Positions 24,115 through 32,909 of a DNA stretch of 64,000 nt are shown piece by piece (positions within the stretch are counted from its first letter, which is position 1; every line of letters begins with the position of its first letter). Under the pieces are notes generated by a model. It had not been told where the DNA came from. It searched no databases and was given only the letters and a program-made list of their open reading frames with translations. The position numbers were made by a program, and so were the translations under genes. The stretch comes from Knufia peltigerae (taxonomy: Eukaryota > Ascomycota > Eurotiomycetes > Chaetothyriales > Trichomeriaceae): positions 61,279 through 125,278 of the forward strand of contig JAPDRN010000104.1 in assembly GCA_030247855.1 (NCBI GenBank). The letters run 5' to 3'.

Positions 24115-24934
24115 AATTCGTGCCGAGCGACGTCTCGGCGCCGCCCAGTTCGACATGCGGCCCGACGCGCTGGAGCGCTGGGAGCCGGAAGTCCGTGCAG
24201 CCGGCAACGACGCGAACAGCATCTCCATATACGACTCGATCGGCGAGAACTGGGAGGGCACCGGCGTCACCGCCAAGCGGATCAGCGCCGCCCTTCGCGC
24301 GATTGGCAGCAAGGACGTGGTCGTAAACATCAACTCCCCCGGGGGTGACTTCTTCGAGGGTGTGGCGATCTACAACCTGCTGCGCGAGCACCAGGGCCGC
24401 GTGACAGTCCAGGTGATGGGGCTGGCTGCATCGGCTGCATCGGTTATCGCCATGGCCGGCGATGAGATCCTGATGGGCGATGGGGCGTTCCTGATGATCC
24501 ACAACGCGTGGGCGGTGGCCATCGGCAACCGGCACGACATGGCGGACGCCGCAAATCTGCTTGAGCCCTTCGATGCGGCCATGGCGCAGGTCTACGCTGC
24601 GCGCGCGGGCGTCACCGAGGCGGAAGCGGCTCGCATGATGGACGCGGAAACGTGGATCGGCGCCAGCCAAGCCGTTGAGGACGGCTTTGCCGATGGCCTG
24701 CTCGACGGAGCTGCCGCCATGAAGGATGCCAAGCAGGCATCGGGCGGCCGCAAGGCGCTCGCCCTGGTGGAAGCCGCCATGGCCAAGGCTGGCCACTCCC
24801 GGTCCATGCGACGCGACACCCTCAAATCGCTGTTCAACGGCAAGCCGAGCGCTGCCGACCCTGCCATGCCGAGCGCTGGCGGAAACGAAACCACGGCCCT
24901 GCTGCAGGGCCTTCTCGACAACATCAAAGCCTAA
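24092..24934 (+). CDS. ClpP-like head maturation protease
   Basis: This 280-residue serine protease of the ClpP type processes the head precursor. It shows VNINSPGGDFFEGVAIYN, then GLAASAASVIAMAG (catalytic serine) and MIHNAWA (catalytic histidine). It is located between portal and capsid as expected. Confidence 0.95.
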   Translation: MSLRQLPEIRAERRLGAAQFDMRPDALERWEPEVRAAGNDANSISIYDSIGENWEGTGVTAKRISAALRAIGSKDVVVNINSPGGDFFEGVAIYNLLREHQGRVTVQVMGLAASAASVIAMAGDEILMGDGAFLMIHNAWAVAIGNRHDMADAANLLEPFDAAMAQVYAARAGVTEAEAARMMDAETWIGASQAVEDGFADGLLDGAAAMKDAKQASGGRKALALVEAAMAKAGHSRSMRRDTLKSLFNGKPSAADPAMPSAGGNETTALLQGLLDNIKA

Positions 24935-24945
24935 GAGGCCAACAA

Positions 24946-26196
24946 ATGACCAAGATGACCCACGGCCGCGTTCCGCGTGGCCTCGTTTCCGTGCGCGCCG
25001 ATGGTGGCAGCCAGCCCGACGTGAAGGCGCTGGTGGAGAGCTTGAACAAGGCATTCGCCGACTTCAAGGCCGAGCACAACAAGCAGTTGGACGAGATCAA
25101 GAAGGGCAATGCCGATGCACTGCAGGCCCTGAAGGTCGACAACATCAACGCCGATATCACGCGTCTGCAGGCTGCGGTCGACCAGGCCAACACCCAGATG
25201 GCCGCGTTCCAGATGGGCGGTAGTGGCGCAGCCAGCGACGTGGCCGATGCCGAGTACACCGAGTCGTTCCGTGCTCACTTCCGCAAGGGCGAAGTGCAGG
25301 CTGCCCTCAACAAGGGCGCGGCCGACGAAGGCGGCTACCTGGCACCGGTCGAATGGGACCGCTCGATCACCGACCGCCTGGTTATCGTCTCGGACATGCG
25401 ACAGCTGGCCAACGTGCAGCCCTGTTCGGGTGCCGGCTTGACCAAGCTCTACAACACCGGCGGCACCTCCTCGGGCTGGGTCGGCGAAGAAGACCCCCGC
25501 CCGGAGACCGCGACCTCAAAGTTGCGCCCGCTCAGCTTCGGCTGGGGCGAGATCTACGCCAATCCGGCCGCAACGCAGCAGCTGCTGGACGATGCCGAGA
25601 TCGACCTGGAGGCATGGCTGGCCGGCGAGGTCGAGCTGGAGTTCGCCAGGCAGGAAGGTGATGCGTTCTTCTCCGGCAATGGCGTCAACAAGCCCTTCGG
25701 CATCCTGACCTACGTGGAAGGTGGCGCCAACGCCACCAAGCACCCGTTCGGCGCCATCAAGGCCGTGAACAGCGGTGTTGCCGCCGGCATCAATGGCGAC
25801 AGCATCCTGGACCTGGTCTACGACCTGCCGTCAGCCTTCACCGCTGGCGCCAAGTTCGCCATGAACCGCAAGACCCAGGGCGTAGTTCGCAAGCTGAAGG
25901 ACGCGCAGGGCAACTACCTGTGGCAGCCGTCGCTGGTGGCCGGTCAGCCGTCCACCCTGGCCGGCTTTGCTGTGCAGGACGTGGCGGCCACGCCGGACGT
26001 GGCGGCAAACGCGATCGCCGCGCTGTTCGGTGACTTCAAGCAGACCTACACCGTGTACGACCGCAAGGGCGTGCGCGTGCTGCGCGATCCGTACACGAAC
26101 AAGCCCTACGTCATGTTCTACACCACCAAGCGCGTGGGCGGCGGTGTGCACAACCCCGAGCCGATGCGTGCCCTCAAGATCGCGGCTTCGGCCTGA
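24946..26196 (+). CDS. HK97-type major capsid protein
   Basis: This 416-residue capsid precursor has an N-terminal delta region (about 20-100, coiled coil, KALVESLNKAFADFKAE) that serves as internal scaffold and is removed by the protease. The HK97 fold follows, with GGYLAPVEWD, WVGEEDPRPET and MNRKTQGVVRKLKD. Its codon use is strongly biased, in line with high expression. Confidence 0.95.
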   Translation: MTKMTHGRVPRGLVSVRADGGSQPDVKALVESLNKAFADFKAEHNKQLDEIKKGNADALQALKVDNINADITRLQAAVDQANTQMAAFQMGGSGAASDVADAEYTESFRAHFRKGEVQAALNKGAADEGGYLAPVEWDRSITDRLVIVSDMRQLANVQPCSGAGLTKLYNTGGTSSGWVGEEDPRPETATSKLRPLSFGWGEIYANPAATQQLLDDAEIDLEAWLAGEVELEFARQEGDAFFSGNGVNKPFGILTYVEGGANATKHPFGAIKAVNSGVAAGINGDSILDLVYDLPSAFTAGAKFAMNRKTQGVVRKLKDAQGNYLWQPSLVAGQPSTLAGFAVQDVAATPDVAANAIAALFGDFKQTYTVYDRKGVRVLRDPYTNKPYVMFYTTKRVGGGVHNPEPMRALKIAASA

Positions 26197-26257
26197 TCAC
26201 CCACCCGTCGGGCGGCCTCGCGCCGCCCGGCTTCAATCCAGTGTTCGAGGAGCCGCA

Positions 26258-26740
26258 ATGGCAAAGTTCATCAAACCCTTCCGCGGGGTTCCGGAAGGCA
26301 AGATCTATCCCATCCAGTTCGCTGCCGGCGACGACTGTCCGCCCGAACTGGAGTCCGGTGCACTGTCGGTGGGCGCGCTGAGCCTGATCGCTGACGCCCC
26401 GCCGCCGCTGACGCTGTTGGGGTCCAGCCTGCAGCCGGCGCGGTTCGACTTCGCCGATGGAAGCGAACTGTCGCTCGTTGATGTGGTCAGTAAGGCGCAT
26501 GCGGCTTCGGGCCTGACGGTTGAAGCATGGAATGAGCAGAGCGAAGAAGCCCGCGAGATGGCGATCGCCGAGACGGTGCAGGGTCTAATTGCCGAGACCG
26601 CTGAGACCGCCGACAAGCAGCAGGTAACCGGCGATAAGGTGACCCTGATCGCCCAGCTGGAGGCGGCAGAGATCCCCTTCGACAAGCGCTGGGGTGCTGA
26701 AAGGCTGGCCGCAGCACTGGCCGAAGGGAAGAAGGACTGA
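26258..26740 (+). CDS. Head-region phage protein of unknown function
   Basis: This 160-residue protein starts at ATG 26258, after AGGAGCC. An N-terminal beta-rich part (FIKPFRGVPEGKIYPIQF) is followed by a long helical stretch and an acidic region. By position between capsid and connector it may be a head decoration or head-associated protein. Confidence 0.65.
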   Translation: MAKFIKPFRGVPEGKIYPIQFAAGDDCPPELESGALSVGALSLIADAPPPLTLLGSSLQPARFDFADGSELSLVDVVSKAHAASGLTVEAWNEQSEEAREMAIAETVQGLIAETAETADKQQVTGDKVTLIAQLEAAEIPFDKRWGAERLAAALAEGKKD

Positions 26741-26741
26741 T

Positions 26742-27221
26742 ATGCCCATTGTCTCGATCGCACAGGCCCGCTCGCATGTGCGAGTCGAGGCCGACTACCC
26801 CGAAGAGCAGTTGCAGCCCGCCATTGATGGTGCAGTGGACGCAGCACAGGCATATCTCAACCGCAGGCTATACGAGGACTCGGCAAGCCTGGCTCAGGCA
26901 CGAGTCGGCTACCCAGCGGCTGCGAAGGCCGCCGCAATAGCGCGTGACCGGGCATTAGCGGACGCAGTGTTCATCGAAAGCAGTGCGGAGCGGACTGCGG
27001 CAATCCGTCTCGCCGACGTTGCTTTCGGCGAGGCCACGGCAGAGGCGGAGGCGTGCATCCATGGTCTGGTGGTGAATCCCAGCATCGTCACGGCCGTACT
27101 GCTGACGATCGGTCATCTCTATGCGAACCGCTCCGACGTGGTTGTGGGGGCCCAAGCTGTGGAGCTGCCCAATGGCGCCAAGAGCCTCCTGCGCCCCTAT
27201 CGAAGGGTGATGATGCCATGA
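26742..27221 (+). CDS. Head-tail connector protein (HK97 gp6-like)
   Basis: This 159-residue protein begins SIAQARSHVRVEADYPEEQL and has a C-terminal part AVLLTIGHLYANRSDVV. That matches HK97 gp6-type connectors, but with an unusual alanine-rich insert in the middle (about 50-105). It is coupled to the next gene (ATGA). Confidence 0.85.
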   Translation: MPIVSIAQARSHVRVEADYPEEQLQPAIDGAVDAAQAYLNRRLYEDSASLAQARVGYPAAAKAAAIARDRALADAVFIESSAERTAAIRLADVAFGEATAEAEACIHGLVVNPSIVTAVLLTIGHLYANRSDVVVGAQAVELPNGAKSLLRPYRRVMMP

Positions 27222-27553
27222 CGCTTCAGGACGGCGATCTGCAGAGTCGCATCCGCTTCGAGCGGAAGACCATTGCACGCGATCCGCTCGGCGGCCAAGA
27301 AAAGCCGGTATGGGCTGAGGTCGTATCCGTGTGGGCCAAGGCTACCAACAATCTGGCAGCCACCACAGAGGCGGTGGCCGCCGGCGCCGACCGATACCGT
27401 GAACAAGTGCGGTTCGACATCCGCCCGCGTGAAATTGATCCTCAATGGCGGATCGTGTTCCGTGGCCGCGCCTTCGATATCAAGAGCATCGCGCCCAGTA
27501 ACGACCGTAGCGAGATGGCGATCATCGCCATAGCGGGGTTAAGCAATGGCTGA
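27218..27553 (+). CDS. Head closure / head-tail adaptor
   Basis: This 111-residue protein has the SPP1 gp16-like layout: GDLQSRIRFERKT at the start, VWAEVVSVWAK, then IDPQWRIVFRGRAFDIKSI. It seals the head and links it to the tail. It overlaps both neighbours. Confidence 0.85.
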   Translation: MTLQDGDLQSRIRFERKTIARDPLGGQEKPVWAEVVSVWAKATNNLAATTEAVAAGADRYREQVRFDIRPREIDPQWRIVFRGRAFDIKSIAPSNDRSEMAIIAIAGLSNG

Positions 27554-28049
27554 GCAGGTATCCATTCAAGGCTTGGCCGGCTTGCTGCGATCGCTGCGGG
27601 AGGCGCCCAGGGCCGCGCAGGGAAGTGCGGTCAGAGCCGGTATGCGCAAGGGTGGCAATGTCATCCGCGACGATGCGAGGCGCCGTGCGCCGAAGGCGTC
27701 GGGGTTCTTGGCCAGCCAGATCATCACGCGCCGAGCCAACGCGCAAAACAGGTCCCGCGCAGGCGTCGGCAAGGACGGGGAGTACTTCACCGTTGGGGTG
27801 AAGTCCGGCCGCCGGCGCAAGTACGCCAACACCAAGCGCAACAAGCAACGTGGCCGAGCGGGGAAATCCTACGTCGACCGCGGCTGGGCCTACTACTGGC
27901 GGTTCCTCGAGTTCGGCACCAAAAAGCAGCGGGCGTCGCCGTTCCTGACGCCGGCCGGCGAAGCCAAAGGCCCCGAGGCGGCGCAGGTGATCATCGATGA
28001 AACCCGGGCCGCGCTCGACAAGCAGCTGAGGAAGGAGGGCTGGAGATGA
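27546..28049 (+). CDS. HK97 gp10-family tail-head joining protein
   Basis: This 167-residue protein has the gp10 family features: RAGMRKGGNVIRDDARRRAPK, YYWRFLEFGTKKQRASPFL and a helical C-terminus. It overlaps the next gene (ATGATGG). Confidence 0.88.
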   Translation: MAEQVSIQGLAGLLRSLREAPRAAQGSAVRAGMRKGGNVIRDDARRRAPKASGFLASQIITRRANAQNRSRAGVGKDGEYFTVGVKSGRRRKYANTKRNKQRGRAGKSYVDRGWAYYWRFLEFGTKKQRASPFLTPAGEAKGPEAAQVIIDETRAALDKQLRKEGWR

Positions 28050-28408
28050 TGGTTCCCCTGATCCAATCCCTGCTGGAAGACGATGCGACGGTCCGGCAGG
28101 TGCTCGGCGACCCCGCACGTTTGTTCCTGGGCAGCGCGCCCCAGGAAACGCCGCTCCCGTACGCGACGTGGGAGGTTGTAAACGGCTCGCCTACCGCGAT
28201 GCTCTCTGAGCCGCCGCCGGCGGACGGCTGGCGGGTCCGCTTGACCGTCTGGGGCGACAGCCTCAGTCAGGCCAACGGCGTTGCCGTCGCCATCCGAGAT
28301 GTAATCGAGCGCGTGGGCAGCATCGAGTCGTACAACCCGACGCCCGACAACGACGACACGGACGCAATGGGCATTTCATTCGACGTGCGGCTGCTGCAGC
28401 TGCGGTGA
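28046..28408 (+). CDS. Tail completion protein (DUF3168)
   Basis: This 120-residue protein has the DUF3168 pattern: an early helix, LPYATWEVV, then GWRVRLTVWGDSLSQANGVA. It completes the tail top at the head-tail joint. Confidence 0.85.
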   Translation: MMVPLIQSLLEDDATVRQVLGDPARLFLGSAPQETPLPYATWEVVNGSPTAMLSEPPPADGWRVRLTVWGDSLSQANGVAVAIRDVIERVGSIESYNPTPDNDDTDAMGISFDVRLLQLR

Positions 28409-28430
28409 TCCACACAACGGCAATCCACCG

Positions 28431-28451
28431 GCCCCGCAAGGGGCTTTTTTC
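28431..28451 (+). terminator. Intrinsic terminator before the tail tube gene
   Basis: GCCCC-GCAA-GGGGC followed by TTTTTT. It lies between the head-closure genes and the tail tube gene and may lower read-through or form a processed 5' end for the highly expressed tube mRNA. Confidence 0.75.
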
Positions 28452-28486
28452 ATGCCCGGCGACGGGCACAACGCAAGGAAACCCCT

Positions 28487-28960
28487 ATGGGACAGGTACT
28501 CAAGTCGAAGCACACCCAGCTGTTCATCGCCATCGGCGCGGCGGAGGTCATCAAGGTGACCCGTGTCCGTTCGGTCGGCTTCCCTGATGGCCAAGCGTCG
28601 GAAATCGATATCTCGGACTTCGATGACGACTGGGATCAGTTCGTCGCTGGCCGCAAGGCGACCGGCAGCACGAGCATCGAGGTGATCTATGACTCCGTCG
28701 ATTCCGAGGCGCTGGAGGAACTGCACCGCACTGGCGCGGTGGTCAACTTCCTGGTCACCGCGCCGGCCAGCGAAACGGCGGGCGCGGCCAAGCCGGTGGC
28801 GGTCGATGGTGTCATCACCCCGCCGACGACGGTTGTGTCGAAGCAGTTCAATGGCTTCGTGCAGAACTTCGCGGTGACGGTGGCCGACAACGATGTGTGG
28901 AAGGCCACGATGACCATTCGTGGCTCCGGCGCAGTCGAAACGCACCGCCCGACGCCCTGA
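28487..28960 (+). CDS. Major tail tube protein
   Basis: This 157-residue tail tube protein of long-tailed siphophages begins MGQVLKSKHTQLFIAIG and contains SDFDDDWDQFVAGRKATGS, a beta-rich body and a small C-terminal part. It has a typical size and sits directly before the chaperone genes. Confidence 0.88.
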   Translation: MGQVLKSKHTQLFIAIGAAEVIKVTRVRSVGFPDGQASEIDISDFDDDWDQFVAGRKATGSTSIEVIYDSVDSEALEELHRTGAVVNFLVTAPASETAGAAKPVAVDGVITPPTTVVSKQFNGFVQNFAVTVADNDVWKATMTIRGSGAVETHRPTP

Positions 28961-28985
28961 CGGCAACAACGGCGCTCTCTCTTTC

Positions 28986-29010
28986 GGCCCACTTCGGTGG
29001 GCCTTCTCTT
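28986..29010 (+). terminator. Intrinsic terminator after the tail tube gene
   Basis: GGCCCAC-TTCG-GTGGGCC, an 18-base hairpin with a stable TTCG loop, followed by TTCTCTTT. It probably separates the tube message from the downstream tail genes. Confidence 0.7.
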
Positions 29011-29086
29011 TGGCAGGGCGCGCGGATCCTCCGCGTGTTAGCCGTGCGCGGCCCGCGCGCCCTGTCGCCATTCAAGGAAACGGCCA

Positions 29087-29461
29087 ATGAGCAAGACCAA
29101 CGACACTCCCGAAACCCTACCGCAGCAGCCCGTTAGCATCCTGCAGTCGTTCACCAGCCTGGGGATGTTCGCTTCGAAGGATGTGCACGCCGACACGATC
29201 ACCCTGCCCAATGGTGATAAGGCGCAGTTCCACGTGCGCGAGCTGCCGGATGTGGAGTTCCGCAAGCTGTGGAGTGAAGGCGACCGCGCCAAGCTGATCG
29301 CGGCGGCCATCTGCGACGAAGACGGCAAGCCCGTGATGAACGTGACGCAGGCCGCACAGCTGAAACCGCTGGTGGCGGCAGAGCTGCAGCGCGTGGCCAT
29401 GAAGCATTCTGGCTTCGGCGAAGAGGCCGCTCAGGCCCAGGCCGACGCGGGAAACGACTAA
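29087..29461 (+). CDS. Tail assembly chaperone, gpG-like
   Basis: This 124-residue protein starts at ATG 29087, after AAGGAAACGG. It occupies the lambda gpG position between tube and later tail genes. Its last codons carry the slippery sequence G-GGA-AAC (29449-29455). Most ribosomes stop at TAA 29459; a fraction should slip by one base and continue into the next frame. Confidence 0.88.
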   Translation: MSKTNDTPETLPQQPVSILQSFTSLGMFASKDVHADTITLPNGDKAQFHVRELPDVEFRKLWSEGDRAKLIAAAICDEDGKPVMNVTQAAQLKPLVAAELQRVAMKHSGFGEEAAQAQADAGND

Positions 29462-29754
29462 GGCAGTGTGGCGAGGACTGGTTCTGGAAGGTCCTCGCCG
29501 GTCACCTGCACCGGCCGGTGTCGGAGCTGCAGGCGACAATGTCGCGTCGCGAGTTCTTGGAATGGTGGGAGTTCCACAAGCGCAACCCCATCGACCCGGT
29601 CAGCCTGCACCTGAAGCCCGCTGCCTTCATTGCCTACATCACCGCTGCACACAGCCAAGGCGGCACCAAGCGTGGCATGCAGCACTACCTGGACGCCCTT
29701 GCGCCCCGATCCGACGAGGACGAGGCAGAGGACTGGTTTGATTCTCTTGGATGA
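29452..29754 (+). CDS. Tail assembly chaperone extension (gpGT part), made by -1 frameshifting
   Basis: The frame entered by slipping back one base at GGGAAAC reads on without a stop. It gives a credible protein (CGEDWFWKVLAGHLHRPV, then SRREFLEWWEFHKRNP) of about 100 residues fused to the gpG-like part. An independent start at 29518 is possible, but the slippery site and conserved order favour the fusion. gpGT-type proteins recruit tube subunits onto the tape measure. Confidence 0.85.
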   Translation, partial: KRLRQCGEDWFWKVLAGHLHRPVSELQATMSRREFLEWWEFHKRNPIDPVSLHLKPAAFIAYITAAHSQGGTKRGMQHYLDALAPRSDEDEAEDWFDSLG

Positions 29755-29757
29755 CCC

Positions 29758-31725
29758 ATGGCCGACACCTTCGGGCGCTTCGCTGCGCTTCCCATCGGAC
29801 CGTTGCTCGCCGCCCGAGATGGCGGGCTCACACTCGCAACGACGGCCGCTGCCGATCTCAACCGGTGCGCGCGATCGGACTTTGCCCTGGCCACCGGCGT
29901 GGTCGGCGCTGAATTCGCCCTTTGGGGCGATGACGACGTTTCCGCCGTCGTCGGTTTCGTCACACCGGCGGCGCCACTCAACCAGGCACCGGGTGCAAAC
30001 GGGGAGGGGATCGGCTGGGAGCTGGCAACCGGCCGGCTGATCCAAGGCATCGGCGCCATCGCCACGGGCCTCCCGCTGGTGCAGCACGGCGATATCGTCG
30101 GGATGCGGGTGTCCTTCGGGAGCCCATCCCGGCTGCACCTCTATCTCAACGGCTCGCTGGTCCACCAGCGCGACCTGCTGCTGGCCGGTCCGCTGCACTT
30201 TGCTGCATCCCTGGCTGCAACCAAGGCTGGTGGGCTGTGCCTGGCCGTGAACGCCGGACAGTGGGGGGCGCGGAGCGATGCCGCGATCGCCGGGTGGCGG
30301 CTGGAGCAGGCGCAGGCCGCGGCAACACGGCTGGCCGATGCCGACTGGCTTTCAGCCCCAGGCGACAGCCCGGCAAACGCCCGCTACGAAGGGTTGGTCT
30401 CCGAGGGCGTGAATCTGGTGCAGGAATTGAGTTTCTGGCCGTGGGGCGGTGACCCCGTCTCGCAAACGGCAGCGGCTGAGTGCGTGGTGGCAGATGCCGA
30501 GGGCATGCTTGATGGTCTCGCGCTCACTGGCGGCGCCGGTGCCTCGGTCCAGATCCTGCTGGTTGATGAAACCGCCATGCTCGCCGACGCGGCGCCGGTG
30601 TTCCGTTGCGCGATCGAGCAGATCGAGATCAACGACGACGGCAGCAAGACCCTCCATCTGCGGGACGCGCACGACTATCTGGGCCAGCCCATCAACCGCG
30701 GCGTCTTCCTGCCCAATGTCGCGTCACTGGCATGGAAGCCGCAGCCGGTCGCGATCGGCGCCGTGGCGAGCGTGCCGGCCGCCGGCGGCAACTCGGATGC
30801 CACCTCCATGTTCCTGGCCGATGGCCCGGTCTTTGTCGATGCGGTCATGGATCGCGGCGACTTGATGGAGCCGGGGACGTTTGAGGTTGCGCCGGATCAA
30901 CAGCAGCTGCTGATGAAGTCTCCACCGGTGACGCCCGTGGTGGTGGACCTGTCCAGCGTGGGCGCCGGCATGGCGCCCGCAACGCTGTCTGTGGCCGTCG
31001 CCGAGATCATGGGGCGCCTGGGCATGGGGGCGTGGTTGGCAGCCGACTGCGCGGCCATCGACGCCGCCACCGGCTATGCGGGCGTCGGATACTACGCGGG
31101 AACCTCGATCACGGGTCGCGATGCGCTCAACGCAATCTTGCCCAGCTACGGAGCTGGGTGCTACCAGGATGCGACGGGGGTGCTGCGGTTCGTTCGGGTA
31201 GTGGCGCCGGAAAGCTATGAGGGCCTGCCGGCGTTCGAGCTGACCGACGACCATATGGCCAGCGACCTGATCGGCGTACCGGATGAAGCCCCCAACCTGA
31301 CCCGTCGCATGGCCTACAGGCCGAATGCCCAAGCCTTGGGCGCGTCGGACCTGGTCACCGACGTGGTCGACGTTCCGCAGGCGAGGCGTGACGAACTGAC
31401 CGCCCTGTATCGCGGCCAGGTCTTCGCGGCCGGACCGCTGGATGCTCACTACCGCCGGGCAGAGGCCGCAGATCCGGTGATCTCGCTGTTCTGGCGGGCC
31501 GCCGATGCTCAGGCCGAGATAGACCGCGTGGTGGAAATCTACCAGCGGCAACGCTTCTTCTACCAGGTCACCGTCCGCGGTGATCAGCAGCTTGCGCCGC
31601 TGCCCGGGCAGATTGGCCGGCTGTACTACAGCCGCTACGGCCTGGCCGACGGCAAGCCGGTGCTGGTGCGCCGAGTTGAGAGAAACCCAGCCACGGGTGA
31701 TGTGGTGCTGACCTTGTGGGGGTGA
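29758..31725 (+). CDS. Large tail protein with SPRY-like N-terminal domain
   Basis: This is a 655-residue tail protein. Residues about 35-165 resemble a SPRY/concanavalin-type beta sandwich: VVGAEFALWGDD, IGWELATGRLIQ, then GDIVGMRVSFGSPSRLHLYLNGSLVH. The middle and C-terminal parts are beta-rich and look like baseplate or tail-hub modules (LGMGAWLAADC, GRDALNAILPSYG, ending LVRRVERNPATGDVVLTLWG). A carbohydrate-binding or adhesion role for the first domain is possible. It begins three bases after the chaperone stop. Confidence 0.65.
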   Translation: MADTFGRFAALPIGPLLAARDGGLTLATTAAADLNRCARSDFALATGVVGAEFALWGDDDVSAVVGFVTPAAPLNQAPGANGEGIGWELATGRLIQGIGAIATGLPLVQHGDIVGMRVSFGSPSRLHLYLNGSLVHQRDLLLAGPLHFAASLAATKAGGLCLAVNAGQWGARSDAAIAGWRLEQAQAAATRLADADWLSAPGDSPANARYEGLVSEGVNLVQELSFWPWGGDPVSQTAAAECVVADAEGMLDGLALTGGAGASVQILLVDETAMLADAAPVFRCAIEQIEINDDGSKTLHLRDAHDYLGQPINRGVFLPNVASLAWKPQPVAIGAVASVPAAGGNSDATSMFLADGPVFVDAVMDRGDLMEPGTFEVAPDQQQLLMKSPPVTPVVVDLSSVGAGMAPATLSVAVAEIMGRLGMGAWLAADCAAIDAATGYAGVGYYAGTSITGRDALNAILPSYGAGCYQDATGVLRFVRVVAPESYEGLPAFELTDDHMASDLIGVPDEAPNLTRRMAYRPNAQALGASDLVTDVVDVPQARRDELTALYRGQVFAAGPLDAHYRRAEAADPVISLFWRAADAQAEIDRVVEIYQRQRFFYQVTVRGDQQLAPLPGQIGRLYYSRYGLADGKPVLVRRVERNPATGDVVLTLWG

Positions 31726-31729
31726 GAGT

Positions 31730-32491
31730 GTGCTTATCGGATATGGAATGCCGGCAGCGGTGACCGTGACGCTGGCCGGTGGAACATGGCTCAGCAGCGA
31801 TCAGGGCTCCGCGCTGTTCGACGGCAAGCCGGGGCGCGCCAGCCGGATTCGACGGACGGGCGCGTTGTCCATCACCGTGACGCTCGCCCAGGCTGTCGTG
31901 CCGGGGATCGTGACGGTGCTGGGGCTCAACGTCCCAGCGGGCGTGGCGGTGCGCGCCGCGGGCGCCGTTGGCACAACCACGCGGCTCCCTGACGGAAGCG
32001 TGTGCGCATGGCTCTTCCCGCAGGGTGCGGTGCCTGTCACAACGGTGTCCGTGGAAATCGACACCACCGTGACCAACGTCGATATCGGCGAGATTGCCAT
32101 CTTCCAAGCTGTGGACGTGGGTATCAGCGACGGCTGGGGGGTTGCCACGATCGACACCAGCGCCCACACCAGGACGAAGGGCGGGCAGGTCAATACCGTG
32201 CCTGGCGCGCTGTACCGCAGGCTGACCTGCAACCTGTCCGGCCGGGCCACGGACGTTGTGCGCGGCGGTGGCTTGAACGGAACGGACTGGGAGACGATCG
32301 GCGCGGCGCTGGCTGGCCGTCGCCGCTCCTGCGTTGTTCCGCAGTACCGGGATATGACGACCAAGGCGCTCGATCCGCTGCTGGCGGCCCGGTCAGCGCT
32401 CTACGGCTACCCGACGCAGTTGCCCACTGCTGAGAACATCAGCCGGCAGTACTTCTCGGGGTACATCGAGTTTGAGGAAATCCCTGCGTAG
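31730..32491 (+). CDS. Tail protein of unknown role
   Basis: This 253-residue beta-rich protein has a start codon (GTG or nearby ATG) only a few bases after the preceding gene. It contains many V/T/G stretches (ALSITVTLAQAVVPGIVTVL) and a C-terminus with YGYPTQLPTAENISRQYFSGYIEFEE. It is probably a tail-tip or fibre-attachment component, by location. Confidence 0.6.
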   Translation: MLIGYGMPAAVTVTLAGGTWLSSDQGSALFDGKPGRASRIRRTGALSITVTLAQAVVPGIVTVLGLNVPAGVAVRAAGAVGTTTRLPDGSVCAWLFPQGAVPVTTVSVEIDTTVTNVDIGEIAIFQAVDVGISDGWGVATIDTSAHTRTKGGQVNTVPGALYRRLTCNLSGRATDVVRGGGLNGTDWETIGAALAGRRRSCVVPQYRDMTTKALDPLLAARSALYGYPTQLPTAENISRQYFSGYIEFEEIPA

Positions 32492-32499
32492 CTGGCATG
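32470..32499 (+). promoter_or_regulatory. Putative promoter of the small lipoprotein gene
   Basis: TTGAGG, an 18-base spacer and CATGAT precede the lipoprotein gene by about 26 bases. With the terminator at its other end, this makes a self-contained unit inside the late operon. Confidence 0.4.
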
Positions 32500-32524
32500 A
32501 TCCCTGAAAATAAAGGGAGGTTCT

Positions 32525-32851
32525 ATGAAGTTCGGGAAGCTGTTCGCGCCGCTGCTGCTTGTAGCGCTGGCCGGTTGTTCGTCGCCCAAGGACGACGGCT
32601 CAAAGAAGGCCCTGTTGAACTGCATGAGCGCAATTCAGTCTGCCTCGGGTAATCCAAGTGCTACGAAGGTCCCGTACTCCAAGGACTGGGGAACGGCTGG
32701 AGAGCACTACTTTGCTTGGCCCGCAGGGTCAGGCCTGATCTTGGCTACCAAAGACGGGGCGGCGCAGCCGGCCTCGGCGTCTTGTATCACGAGCGCATCT
32801 GGAATCGTGACCGACGTGACCATCAACGGGTCGGAAGTCCCGATTCGCTAG
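32525..32851 (+). CDS. Small lipoprotein cargo gene, possible superinfection-exclusion protein
   Basis: This 108-residue lipoprotein has the lipobox LALAGC near residue 18 and a small beta-rich domain with two more cysteines. It follows AAAGGGAGG, a strong ribosome site. A promoter-like sequence before and a strong terminator after it mark it as a moron, expressed in the lysogen. Lipoproteins in such positions often block a second infection at the cell surface; that role is inference. Confidence 0.65.
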   Translation: MKFGKLFAPLLLVALAGCSSPKDDGSKKALLNCMSAIQSASGNPSATKVPYSKDWGTAGEHYFAWPAGSGLILATKDGAAQPASASCITSASGIVTDVTINGSEVPIR

Positions 32852-32871
32852 AACACCCCTCCATAAGTCTC

Positions 32872-32900
32872 AAAGCCCGCCCTGTGCGGGCTTTTTTTTT
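32872..32900 (+). terminator. Strong intrinsic terminator before the tape measure gene
   Basis: AAGCCCGC-CCTGT-GCGGGCTT followed by nine T in total. It is ten bases before the tape measure start, so late transcripts must pass it, probably through antitermination. Confidence 0.85.
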
Positions 32901-32909
32901 GGAAAAGCG

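Noticed and set aside
29518..29754. The second tail chaperone frame as an independent gene
   Set aside because: Coherent coding extends upstream to the GGGAAAC site, so a frameshift fusion explains it better.
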